Positions 56,198 through 64,000 of a stretch of 64,000 bases of DNA are shown in pieces; the first letter of the stretch is position 1, and every line of letters starts with the position of its first letter. A program made the position numbers and the translations under genes. Origin of the DNA: Undibacterium_A arcticum. GTDB lineage: Bacteria; Pseudomonadota; Gammaproteobacteria; Burkholderiales; Burkholderiaceae_D. A model generated the notes under the pieces. It made no database searches. It saw only the letters and a program-made list of their open reading frames with translations, and was not told the origin of the DNA. The stretch is taken from the NCBI RefSeq assembly GCF_042660705.1, contig NZ_JBHSUQ010000001.1. One strand, written 5' to 3'.

Positions 56198-57223
56198 ATG
56201 AGCGTCAATCCCACTTCAGTCCTTATGCCGCCAGCCCAGGCCATGCAAAGTAATGAGGCCGCCATGGCGAGCAAGGCAATGGCAGCGACGATGCGCAAGC
56301 AGCGGCTGCAGGATTTCATTTTTCATAAAGTCACGCTGGTATTTGCGCTGAGCGTGCTGCTGGTGCTGGCGGGCATCATCATTTCGCTGATTATCGGCGC
56401 CTGGCCTGCATTTCACGAATTCGGGCTGGGCTTCATCACGACCGAGGAATGGGATCCGGTCAACGACAAGTACGGCGCATTGATCGCGATTGTCGGTACC
56501 TTGTCCACCTCGCTGATCGCGCTACTGATCGCGTTCCCGATCAGCTTCGGCATCGCCTTGTTCCTGACCGAAATTTGTCCGACCTGGCTGCGCCGCCCGA
56601 TGGGCACGGCGGTCGAATTATTGGCCGGCGTGCCCAGCATTATTTACGGCATGTGGGGGCTGTTCGTGTTTGCCCCCATCTTTGCCGACTATGTGCAGCC
56701 GGCGTTAAAGCAGTCGCTGGGACAGTTGCCGCTGATCGGCAAGCTGTTTCAGGGCCCGATGATGGGGATCGGCATTCTGGCCGCCGGACTGATCCTGGCG
56801 GTGATGATCATTCCGTTCATCGCCTCTGTAATGCGCGACGTGTTTGAAGTGGTGCCGCCGGTGCTGAAGGAATCGGCCTATGGCCTCGGCTGCACCAAGT
56901 GGGAAGTGGTGCGCAAGGTAGTGCTGCCGTACACCAAGACAGGCGTGGTCGGCGGCGTGATGCTGGGCCTCGGCCGCGCGCTGGGCGAAACCATGGCAGT
57001 CACCTTCGTGATCGGCAATGCGAATAAATTGTCGTGGTCGCTGTTCTCTGCTGGCAACAGTATCGCGTCGACCCTGGCCAATGAATTTGCCGAAGCGGAA
57101 TCCAGGCTGCACGTATCGTCCTTGTTCGCGCTCGGCCTGATCCTGTTCGCCATCACCTTCATCGTGCTGGCTGCCGCCAAGCTGATGCTAATGGGAATGA
57201 CCCGCAAGGAGGGCACAAAATGA
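56198..57223 (+). CDS. pstC: Phosphate ABC transporter permease PstC
   Basis: Inner-membrane permease of the Pst system, 341 residues. An extended hydrophilic N-terminus (about 45 residues) precedes the first membrane helix (VTLVFALSVLLVLAGIIISLI). The permease EAA loop is visible as LKESAYGLGCTKWEVVRKVV, and GRALGETMAVTFVIGNAN is typical PstC. AGGAGATGG precedes the ATG. It overlaps pstA by 4 bases. Confidence 0.95.
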   Translation: MSVNPTSVLMPPAQAMQSNEAAMASKAMAATMRKQRLQDFIFHKVTLVFALSVLLVLAGIIISLIIGAWPAFHEFGLGFITTEEWDPVNDKYGALIAIVGTLSTSLIALLIAFPISFGIALFLTEICPTWLRRPMGTAVELLAGVPSIIYGMWGLFVFAPIFADYVQPALKQSLGQLPLIGKLFQGPMMGIGILAAGLILAVMIIPFIASVMRDVFEVVPPVLKESAYGLGCTKWEVVRKVVLPYTKTGVVGGVMLGLGRALGETMAVTFVIGNANKLSWSLFSAGNSIASTLANEFAEAESRLHVSSLFALGLILFAITFIVLAAAKLMLMGMTRKEGTK

Positions 57224-58095
57224 TTAATCCTGCTTTGCTGTCGGCTGCCGCCAACCCGGTCTACCGGATGCGCTTGTGGAAGCACCGGATCGGTATCGCG
57301 CTGTCGTTCGCCGCCATGTCGGTCGGCCTGTTTTTTCTGATGTGGATCCTGCTGACGCTGGTCGTCAAGGGCGTCGGTGCAATCAACCTGGCGATGTTCA
57401 CGCAAACCACGCCGGCCCCCGGCAGCGATGGCGGCGGCTTGCTCAATGCCATCGTCGGTAGCCTGATGCTGGTTGGTGCGGCGACCCTGATCAGTACCCC
57501 GATCGGTATCCTGGCCGGGATCTATCTGGCCGAATACGGCGAAAAGAACTGGTTCGCGCAAGTCACGCGTTTCGTTACCGACATCATGCTGTCGGCACCT
57601 TCGATCGTGATCGGCTTGTTCATCTATGCGTTGTACGTCGCCAACGTCAAGCATTTTTCCGGTTGGGCGGGCACGTTTGCGATCTCGCTGATCGCCATAC
57701 CTGTGGTGGTGCGCACGACCGACAATATGCTGAAACTGGTGCCAAACAGTTTGCTGGAAGCCGCATTTGCGCTCGGCGCGCCGCGCTGGAAGGTCGCGAC
57801 CCTGGTCCGCCTGCGCGCGGTGAAGGCGGGCGTGCTGACCGGTGCGCTGCTGGCGCTGGCACGTATTTCCGGCGAGACCGCGCCGCTATTGTTTACTGCG
57901 CTGAACAACCAGTTCTTCAGCGCCAACATGAACGCGCCGCTGGCCAATCTGCCGGTCGTGATCTACCAGTTTGCGATGAGCCCGTATGACAACTGGCGTG
58001 CGCTGGCCTGGGGCGGGGCGCTGCTGGTGACGTTCAGCGTGCTGGGCCTGAATATCCTGTCCCGCATTCTGCTTCGCCAGAAACAGCCGGCTTAA
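57220..58095 (+). CDS. pstA: Phosphate ABC transporter permease PstA
   Basis: Second Pst permease, 291 residues, pairing with PstC in the inner membrane. Six hydrophobic helices are visible, with the PstA loop LLEAAFALGAPRWKVATLVRL and ARISGETAPLLFTALNNQFF. The ATGA overlap with pstC shows translational coupling. The gene is intact. Confidence 0.95.
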   Translation: MINPALLSAAANPVYRMRLWKHRIGIALSFAAMSVGLFFLMWILLTLVVKGVGAINLAMFTQTTPAPGSDGGGLLNAIVGSLMLVGAATLISTPIGILAGIYLAEYGEKNWFAQVTRFVTDIMLSAPSIVIGLFIYALYVANVKHFSGWAGTFAISLIAIPVVVRTTDNMLKLVPNSLLEAAFALGAPRWKVATLVRLRAVKAGVLTGALLALARISGETAPLLFTALNNQFFSANMNAPLANLPVVIYQFAMSPYDNWRALAWGGALLVTFSVLGLNILSRILLRQKQPA

Positions 58096-58152
58096 CCTTT
58101 ACAAGCGAACGATATGTATAGTCTCCTACCGCAGATTACCGAGGATACGGCA

Positions 58153-58920
58153 ATGGATGTCCGGCAGAAAGCAACCATCGAGATTTCGGAGCTGTTTTTT
58201 TTCTATGGTCAGACTCAAAGCCTGAACAACATCAATCTCGATATCCATGACAAGAAGGTCACCGCCTTCATCGGTCCCTCCGGTTGCGGAAAATCGACCT
58301 TGCTGCGCACGCTGAACCGGATGTACGACTTGTATCCGGGCCAACGGGCCGAAGGCAAGATCATGTATCAGGGCCGCAATATCCTGGACCCGGGGCAGGA
58401 CCTGAACATGCTGCGCGCCAAGGTCGGCATGGTGTTCCAGAAGCCGACGCCGTTTCCGATGTCGGTCTACGACAACATCGCATTCGGCGTGCGCTTGTAC
58501 GAAAACCTGTCGAAGGGCGAGATGGACGAGCGGGTCGAATGGGCGCTGAAGAAAGCCGCGTTGTGGGGCGAGGTCAAGGACAAATTGAACAAGAGTGGCC
58601 TCAGCCTGTCCGGCGGTCAGCAGCAGCGCCTGTGCATCGCGCGCGGCGTCGCGGTCAAACCGGACGTGCTGCTGTTGGACGAGCCGACCTCGGCACTGGA
58701 TCCGATTTCAACCGCCAAGATCGAAGAGCTGATCAGCGAACTGAAAGAGGATTACACGATCACGATCGTGACCCATAACATGCAGCAGGCGGCGCGCTGC
58801 TCCGACTACACCGCTTATATGTACCTGGGCGAACTGGTCGAGTTCGGCGAGACCGACCAGATCTTCATGAATCCGGCGAAGAAGGAAACCCAGGATTATA
58901 TTACCGGCCGCTTCGGCTGA
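58153..58920 (+). CDS. pstB: Phosphate ABC transporter ATP-binding protein PstB
   Basis: ATPase of the Pst transporter, about 255 residues. Walker A is GPSGCGKST, the signature is LSGGQQQRLCIARG, Walker B is VLLLDEPTSALDP, and the switch His lies in TIVTHNMQQAA. The ATG at 58153 follows GAGGAT at good spacing; the in-frame ATG at 58114 has no ribosome site. The gene is intact and followed after about 70 bp by phoU. Confidence 0.95.
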   Translation: MDVRQKATIEISELFFFYGQTQSLNNINLDIHDKKVTAFIGPSGCGKSTLLRTLNRMYDLYPGQRAEGKIMYQGRNILDPGQDLNMLRAKVGMVFQKPTPFPMSVYDNIAFGVRLYENLSKGEMDERVEWALKKAALWGEVKDKLNKSGLSLSGGQQQRLCIARGVAVKPDVLLLDEPTSALDPISTAKIEELISELKEDYTITIVTHNMQQAARCSDYTAYMYLGELVEFGETDQIFMNPAKKETQDYITGRFG

Positions 58921-58989
58921 TGCCGGATGGCGCGGCGGCATGCAAGCCGCATAAAAATACCCATAGACGAATCAGGACGGAGAATCACG

Positions 58990-59695
58990 ATGATCGGCGA
59001 GCATTTATCCAAACAATATGACACGGACCTGGAGACTATACGCTCCAAGGTGCTGCTCATGGGCGGCATGGTCGAAACCCAGTTCACAGATGCGATGACC
59101 TGTTTTCGCAGCGGCAATATCGAACAGGCCGAGCTGGTGATGAAGGCGGACGAGAACGTCAACCGGCTTGAAATCGCACTGGACGATGCCTGCAGCCATC
59201 TGATCGTGAAGCGGCAGCCGGCTGCCAACGACCTGCGCACGGTGATGGCAACGACCAAGGTCATCACCGACCTCGAGCGGATTGGCGACGAAGCGGCCAA
59301 AATCGCACGCAGCGCCAGAAATCTGTACACCCGCAATGCGGGCATTGTCAGCCATTACGACACGGTCCGCGTGATTGCCGGCAGCGCCAGCACCATGCTG
59401 CACGACGCACTGGACGCATTCGCCCGGCTCGATGCAGAGCAGGCGGTCAAGGTGATCGCGCAGGATGAGCTGATCGACCACGAGTTCGGGTCCATCATGC
59501 GCAACCTGATCACCTTCATGATGGAAGACCCGCGCACGATCTCGGCATCGCTCGACACCATGTGGGTGGCCAAGGCGATCGAACGGATCGGCGACCACGC
59601 GAAGAACATTGCCGAATACGTAATTTATCGTCGAAGGCAAGGATATCCGGCACGCCAATCCGTATGCCGGCAGCAAGCAAGACCAGCAGCCTTAG
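58990..59695 (+). CDS. phoU: Phosphate signalling protein PhoU, frameshifted near the end
   Basis: Cytoplasmic PhoU of about 235 residues, made of two three-helix repeats; it relays Pst status to PhoR. Metal-binding motifs of the E/DxxxD type are visible in DLERIGDEAAKIAR and in AIERIGDHAKNIAEYVIY. A GGAG precedes the ATG at 58990 (MIGEHLSKQYD). The frame slips at about 59625-59632; the expected tail VEGKDIRHANPYAGSKQDQQ lies in the next frame and stops at 59695, just before phoB. Without correction the protein would run to 59718 with a foreign tail. Confidence 0.9.
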
Positions 59696-59704
59696 CGCAA
59701 GCCC

Positions 59705-60393
59705 ATGGCCGCCGATAAAACCATGATCCTGATTGTTGAAGACGAACCTGCTATCGCCGAGCTGGTGACCTTTACTTTACGCGAGGCCGGCTGGGCCACC
59801 TACCCGGTCAGCAGCGTCGCCGATGCCTGGGATTTTCTGCAGCGGCGCACGCCGCACCTGATCCTGCTGGACTGGATGCTGCCGGACCAGACCGGTTTGC
59901 GGTTACTGTCGCGGATCCGCTCGGACCGCCAGTTCAACGAGATCCCGGTGATCATGCTGACCGCGAAAGCATGGAAGAAGACAAGATCGCCGGGCTCGAT
60001 CAGGGCGCCGACGATTATGTGACCAAGCCGTTTTCGCCGCGCGAACTGACTGCGCGCATCAAGGCCTTGTTACGCCGGAAGAGTCCGGAACACGCGCAGA
60101 GCGTGATGAGTGCCGGTGCGATCACGCTCGATCCGGTCAGCTGTTCGGTGCGGATGGAAGATCAGAAAATCGATATCGGTCATGCCGAATTCAAGCTGCT
60201 CAAATTTTTCCTGGCGCATCCGGACCGGGTATTCTCCAGAAGTCAGTTATTGGATAAAGTATGGGGCGATCACGTCGTGATCGAAGAACGCACCGTCGAC
60301 GTCCATGTACTGCGCCTGCGCAAGGCGCTGAAGGAAGCGGAATACCTGATCAAGACCGTGCGCAGCGTCGGCTATATGCTGTCGGAAAAATAA
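59705..60393 (+). CDS. phoB: Phosphate regulon response regulator PhoB, frameshifted
   Basis: OmpR-type response regulator, about 229 residues. The receiver domain has acidic residues in ILIVEDEPAI, the phospho-accepting Asp in LLDWMLPDQTG and the conserved Lys in DYVTKPFSPREL. The C-terminal winged helix reads FKLLKFFLAHPDRVFSRSQL, then RTVDVHVLRLRKALKEAEYL. The frame breaks near 59965-59975 (MLTAKA, then MEEDKIAGLDQGADDY in the next frame), consistent with one lost base. It should bind the Pho boxes before pstS, ppk and olsB. Confidence 0.9.
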
Positions 60394-60764
60394 ATCTCGG
60401 GGAGCAGCTTAAGGGCATCGCTATTCATCGGATTGTCGTCCCTGCTCTTCGGCGAACTCAGGATAAACTGGCCTGTGGCCACGCTGGGACCCGTGCGGGG
60501 AGTCCTCGCACCTTATGTTGCCCAAGACGCATCTTGCCCTTCGTTTAGCTTTAAAACGGCGGGCTTTTTGCTCATATCGAGCGCTAACGGTGCGCGGCGA
60601 AAGACCCTGGATTCCAGCGTCCGCTGGAATGACACGGATTTTGAATTAATAGAGGTGCCTTTAAGTTCTGCGCAATTCGATCTCGCGTTTGCGATGCGCA
60701 CCGTATCTGCGTACGATTGCGCTTCTGTACGCAGCCACGAGCCGCTTTTGATCAAAGGTTTTGC
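60394..60764. repeat. phoB-phoR gap with REP-like palindrome
   Basis: About 370 bp separate phoB and phoR, which usually adjoin. The stretch has no credible gene. It contains ATTCCAGCG-TC-CGCTGGAAT (60611-60630) within a TGGATTCC...GGAATGAC context, a palindrome of the kind scattered between genes in many Proteobacteria. The gap looks like an intergenic repeat insertion. Confidence 0.5.
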
Positions 60765-62065
60765 ATGAATCCACAGTTATTGTTCTGGGTGCCGGCCACA
60801 TTGCGGCTGGTCTTCGTGTTCGTCGGTACCGCGATTGCCTGGTATTTCCTGGGGCCGGTGATCAGCCTGGGCCTGGGATTGCTGGTGATGTGTGGGATGA
60901 CGGTGCTGCAACTGCATTATCTGTACCGGCTGGGCGACTGGCTCGATCACCCCAGTAGCGTCAAATTGCCGGACGGCTGGGGCGCGTGGACCGATGTTTT
61001 TTCACGCCTGTACCGGCTGCGGCGCGACGATGAAAAGAACAAGGCGGAACTGACCGAGTGGCTGGCGCGCTTCCGCCAGGCCATGAGCCTGTTGCCGGAT
61101 GGCGTGGTGATCATGGACGACGTGCTGTTCCTGGAATGGTGCAATCCGGAAGCGGAAAGACACCTGGGCATGACGCTTGCGCGCGACAAGGGCATGCGCG
61201 TGACCAATCTGATCCGCAGCCCCGCGTTCATCGATTACATCATCCTCGGACGCTACGAACAGCCGCTGACCCTGATGCTGAAGGAGCGCAAGCTGATCGT
61301 GCAGATCATCCCGTTCGAAAACCGGCGCCAGATCCTGGTCACGCACGACGCGACCGAATCGGACCGGATCGACATGATGCGGCGCGACTTCATCGCCAAC
61401 GCGTCCCATGAATTGCGCACGCCGCTGACCGTGATCAACGGGTTTCTGGAAATTGCATCGAGCCAGCCCAATCTCGATCCGGCGGTCCGGATGTCGCATT
61501 TGAAGCTGATGACCGAGCAGGGTCAGCGCATGCAGAATCTGGTTGAAGACATGCTGACGCTGACCCGGCTGGAGTCGATCGATTATCCGCTGCGCCCCGA
61601 ACGGGTCAATATTCCCGTGCTGCTGGAGCAGATTTTGCAGGAGGCGCGCGCGATGTCGGCCGGCCGCCATCAGATATCGCTGCAGGTCGACGGGCCCGAC
61701 CTGAAGGGCGGCACCGAAGAGCTGCGCAGCGGCTTCGCCAATCTGGTGCTCAATGCGGTGCGCTACACACCGGCGGGTGGGCGTATCGACATCCGCTGGG
61801 AGATGGGGGCGTCGGGGCCGCAGTTCGTGGTGCAGGATACCGGCATCGGCATCAGCGCCGAACATATTTCGCGGCTGACCGAGCGCTTCTATCGCGTCGA
61901 CAAGGGGCGTTCACGCGAGACCCAGGGTACCGGGCTGGGGCTGGCGATCGTCAAGCATGTGTTGTTGCGGCATGGTGCGACGCTCGGGATTGCATCGCAA
62001 CCGGGCCAGGGCAGCGTGTTTCGGTGCATTTTCCGATGCATGCGGTGTTGGCGCCGCTGCAATAG
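60765..62065 (+). CDS. phoR: Phosphate regulon sensor kinase PhoR, frameshifted at the last codons
   Basis: Membrane-bound sensor histidine kinase, about 434 residues: two N-terminal membrane helices (LRLVFVFVGTAIAWYFLG and following), a PAS domain (residues ~95-195), the phospho-accepting His in ASHELRTPLTVI, and an ATPase domain with N box VLNAVRYTPAGG, G1 QDTGIGIS and G2 GTGLGLAIVKH. It phosphorylates PhoB when phosphate is low. At 62029-62032 the T-run is one short; adding one T gives the normal end FPMHAVLAPLQ with a stop at 62063-62065. Confidence 0.92.
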
Positions 62066-62073
62066 ATTTCTGG

Positions 62074-62126
62074 GGAGTATGGCCTAATACTGGCCAGATC
62101 CGGCTTATTCTATTGCGGGCGGTTTC
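62074..62126. repeat. Possible left half of dispersed repeat, copy D, split by IS30
   Basis: Starts GGAGTATG and includes CGGCTTATTCTATTGCG, which resembles CGCTTGATTCCATTGCG of copy B. The similarity stops at the IS30 end. The other half may be the ATAC-N8-GTAT at 63260-63275 on the far side of the IS. Confidence 0.35.
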
Positions 62127-63199
62127 AATGTCCAAGTGCAACAAGACCAAGCTTATCTGCCCAGTATGCGTTAAAGTCAAAAGCGTCTACAGGAAGGAAC
62201 AGCTCGGCTGGGCATTTCCAGTCCAGTGATTTCCTGGGCCGGGTGTTGAGTTTCCAAGCGATGTCGTCAAGCTGTTGTTGTGAATTGTGAGAGAGGTCAG
62301 ATCCCTTTGGCAGATACTGACGCAGCAAGCCATTGGTGTTTTCGTTGCGGCCGCGTTCCCAGGGGCTGTGCGGATGAGCGAAGTAGACTTTGATGCCGGT
62401 TTCTTCAGTCAGTTTCGCATGTTGTGCCATTTCGCGCCCCTGGTCATACGTGAGCGAGCGGCGCATATCGCCATCAAAGCGCTGCAAGATGGTGCCGAAG
62501 CCTTCGGTGGTGGCCTGTGCGGTGCCGTTATCGAGCTTGACAAGCGCGACGTAGAGGGTCGTGCGCTCGACCAGGGTGCCGATTTGAGAACGGTTACCCT
62601 TACCCTTGATGTGGTCACCCTCCCAATGCCCCGGCACCAGACGTTCTGCAATGTCGGCAGGACGTTGATCAATGCTGGTCATGTTGGGAATCTGTCCGCG
62701 CCGGTCACAGCCGCGTGTGCGTGGGCGGCGTTTGCCGTGACCAAAGCGCAGCAGCGCAATCGTGTCGGTGCGCAGTTCGCCCCTGGGCATCATGTAAATT
62801 GCCTGATAAATGGTTTCGTGGCACAGGCGGACGGGTTCGTTCATGCGCGCCAGTGTACCGGCAACCTGCTCGGGCGATAAACCTTGTTGCAAGCCATCCC
62901 TGACTTTGCCCCACAGTGCATTGCCGACCACGAGCTTACGCTTGACGCGCGGTACGACACACAAGGTTCGTGCGCGCGAGTTGGCGCGACTGGAAGAATA
63001 GCCGCCTGCAATCGGCGGACGCCCGACTGATCGGGTGGCAGAAGGCACCTTCCAGCCATTGCGGGCAAGCTCGCGTGAGATACAAGAACGAGGACGATTC
63101 AAACCTGCTGCAATTGCAGCAGGTTTGAATCCTTGTTGCAGCTGCGTTTGAATCAACGCACGATCTTCCAGCGTGATGTGATTGTACTTTTTTTGCCAT
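62125..63199 (-). CDS. IS30 family transposase, frameshifted at the start
   Basis: DDE transposase of IS30 type, about 357 residues. The N-terminal helix-turn-helix reads GFKPAAIAAGLNRPRSCISREL; catalytic residues lie in PGHWEGDHI (D), LTYDQGREMAQH (D) and SPWERGRNENTNGLLRQYLP (E). The natural start appears to be the ATG at 63199, MAKK followed by YNHITLEDRALIQTQ, but an A7 run (63188-63194) is one base short, so the long open frame only starts at 63156. The stop codon lies at or just beyond the left inverted repeat. Confidence 0.85.
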
Positions 63200-63233
63200 G
63201 CAACATTCTTTCATAAAAAATGTTGCACTTGGA
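62127..63233 (-). mobile_element. IS30-family insertion sequence
   Basis: About 1.1 kb with inverted ends TCCAAGTGCAACA (62131-62143) and its complement (63221-63233), enclosing one transposase gene. A hairpin, GCAACATT against AATGTTGC, lies inside the right end. Confidence 0.8.
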
Positions 63234-63743
63234 ATTCGAGCGCGCCGCGGGATGAACTTATACTGCAGGTAGTATATTCCATGCGTGGTCGTGCGGTGAC
63301 GGACGATCACGGATCGCCCTGGCATATGGCGCAGCCGGCATTCCGGGTGGTCTGCACTGCGCCTGCCATTGGCCTGCCATTCGCATGCATATTAATCTGC
63401 GCCGGTCAGCGCAGACGCGCCCGGCAAATGGGCCGCATCGCGCGGTGCGACCGCTCATCTTCATTTCTGCGTGACCAGATCCCGGCCGCGCTTATCCCGG
63501 CGGGACGCGACATCGGCTACAATTTGCCGCTGCCGCGTTTTTAGGCAGCCTCTGTTGCGTTCCATCTGCGGCTCTGCGCCGGCTTCCATCCTCGCGTATC
63601 GCCACTTTTCCAGGAGTATGCTTTAAAATGCCTGAATGCCCTTGATCTCATTGGCTTTACAAAAATACCCGCTGCAGTATATTTTCCCTCTCCCAATAAT
63701 CGTTTTCTTCGGTGCAAAGTTGCCGGTGTCCAATATCCATACT
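63234..63743. other. Intergenic stretch carrying repeat half-sites
   Basis: About 500 bp without a credible gene. It contains ATACTGCAGGTAGTAT (63260-63275), an ATAC-N8-GTAT palindrome like those in the dispersed repeats, and repeat copy C just before the lipoprotein gene. Confidence 0.45.
63614..63686. repeat. Dispersed ~75-bp repeat, copy C
   Basis: Runs from GGAGTATG (63614) to ATAC-N8-GTAT (ATACCCGCTGCAGTAT, 63665-63680) and ATTTT, as copies A and B. Here TTTACA and TATATT, 16 bases apart, could also serve as -35/-10 for the following gene. Confidence 0.5.
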
Positions 63744-64000
63744 ATGTCCAGATTTCGTCTGTTGTTCACTTCCATCGCCAGCGCCATCCTGCTCGCAGCC
63801 TGCGCTAGCGGTGCGCCGCCGGTAATTTCGCCGATCGCGCAGCCAACGCCGCCCAAACCACTGCATAACGTCCGAATCGGTTTGGCGCTAGGTGGCGGCG
63901 CGGCGCGCGGTTTTGCGCATATCGGCGTGATCAAGGCACTGGAGGCGCAGGGCATCGTGCCCGATATCGTGGTCGGTACCAGCGCAGGCAGCCTGGTCGG
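63744..64000 (+). CDS. Patatin-like phospholipase lipoprotein, partial (runs off the window)
   Basis: Only the first 85 codons are in the window. A lipoprotein signal peptide is clear (MSRFRLLFTSIASAILLAAC with the lipobox Cys), followed by a Pro-rich linker and the patatin start: GLALGGGAARGFAHIGVIKAL with the oxyanion-hole glycine loop and GTSAGSLVG with the nucleophile Ser. Patatin proteins of this RssA-like type are serine lipases/phospholipases; this one should be membrane-anchored. A dispersed repeat that may hold its promoter lies 58 bp upstream. Confidence 0.82.
   Translation, partial: MSRFRLLFTSIASAILLAACASGAPPVISPIAQPTPPKPLHNVRIGLALGGGAARGFAHIGVIKALEAQGIVPDIVVGTSAGSLV

Noticed and set aside
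60433..60768. 111-codon open frame between phoB and phoR
   Set aside because: It spans a REP-like palindrome and its product shows no coding character; the start of phoR lies inside its end.
63182..63544. Plus-strand frame downstream of the IS30 right end
   Set aside because: It starts inside the IS antisense to the transposase and has no family features.
1..64000. CRISPR arrays, tRNA or rRNA genes, phage or plasmid replication modules
   Set aside because: No regularly spaced repeats, cloverleaf-like sequences, rRNA signatures or replication/partition genes were seen on reading both strands.

Overview
The window looks like a chromosomal segment of a betaproteobacterium, most likely an Oxalobacteraceae-type Burkholderiales (inference). 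The grounds are the order pstSCAB-phoU-phoB-phoR with ppk divergent and ppx nearby, the large NAD-glutamate dehydrogenase, a classical porin, a PHA synthase, an LigJ/LigK/LigI aromatic pathway and high-GC codon use. No rRNA, tRNA or CRISPR array was seen.

Layout. 0-3.6 kb: isoquinoline-1-oxidoreductase-type molybdoenzyme subunit with its cytochrome c, then a TMEM175-type channel. 3.6-8.9 kb: an accessory patch in which REP-associated tyrosine transposase (RAYT) elements, an ISL3 fragment and RAYT relics surround an Lrp regulator, a histone-deacetylase-like acetylpolyamine amidohydrolase and a truncated ornithine cyclodeaminase. 9-13.8 kb: NAD-specific glutamate dehydrogenase. 14-17.3 kb: IS110 relic, AT-rich methyltransferase, PHA synthase. 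17.5-27.1 kb: a LysR-controlled cluster for the lower protocatechuate/gallate 4,5-cleavage pathway (tautomerase, hydratase, aldolase, PDC lactonase) with MFS and dicarboxylate transporters and a porin; it includes a chimeric relic of a second hydratase/aldolase pair. 27-41.5 kb: split chromate transporter, a PBP1-like transglycosylase, a TonB-C protein, a chemoreceptor, an alpha/beta hydrolase, small proteins, a transglutaminase-like protein, a universal stress protein abutted by a MITE-like element, and a PAS-GAF-PAS-GGDEF-EAL protein.

41.6-62.1 kb is a phosphate/polyphosphate region: ppx, CYTH-CHAD protein, relics of pstS and ppk, a second pstS, two paralogous Lys/Ala-rich proteins with a ribbon-helix-helix-like C-terminus and a shared operator-like palindrome, a Pho-box-led lipid-remodelling operon (olsB-plcP-agt), sixA, ppk, pstSCAB-phoU-phoB-phoR. 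An IS30 element and the start of a patatin-like lipoprotein gene close the window. In phosphate starvation PhoR/PhoB would be expected to act through the three Pho boxes seen here to raise Pst transport and PPK and to switch membrane lipids to phosphorus-free ornithine lipids and glycolipids.

Caution: about twenty genes carry one-base frameshifts, several of them demonstrably the loss of one base in a short homopolymer, including in ppk, phoB, phoU and phoR. This pattern fits sequencing or assembly error better than mass pseudogenisation. Such genes are listed as single CDS spanning the break.
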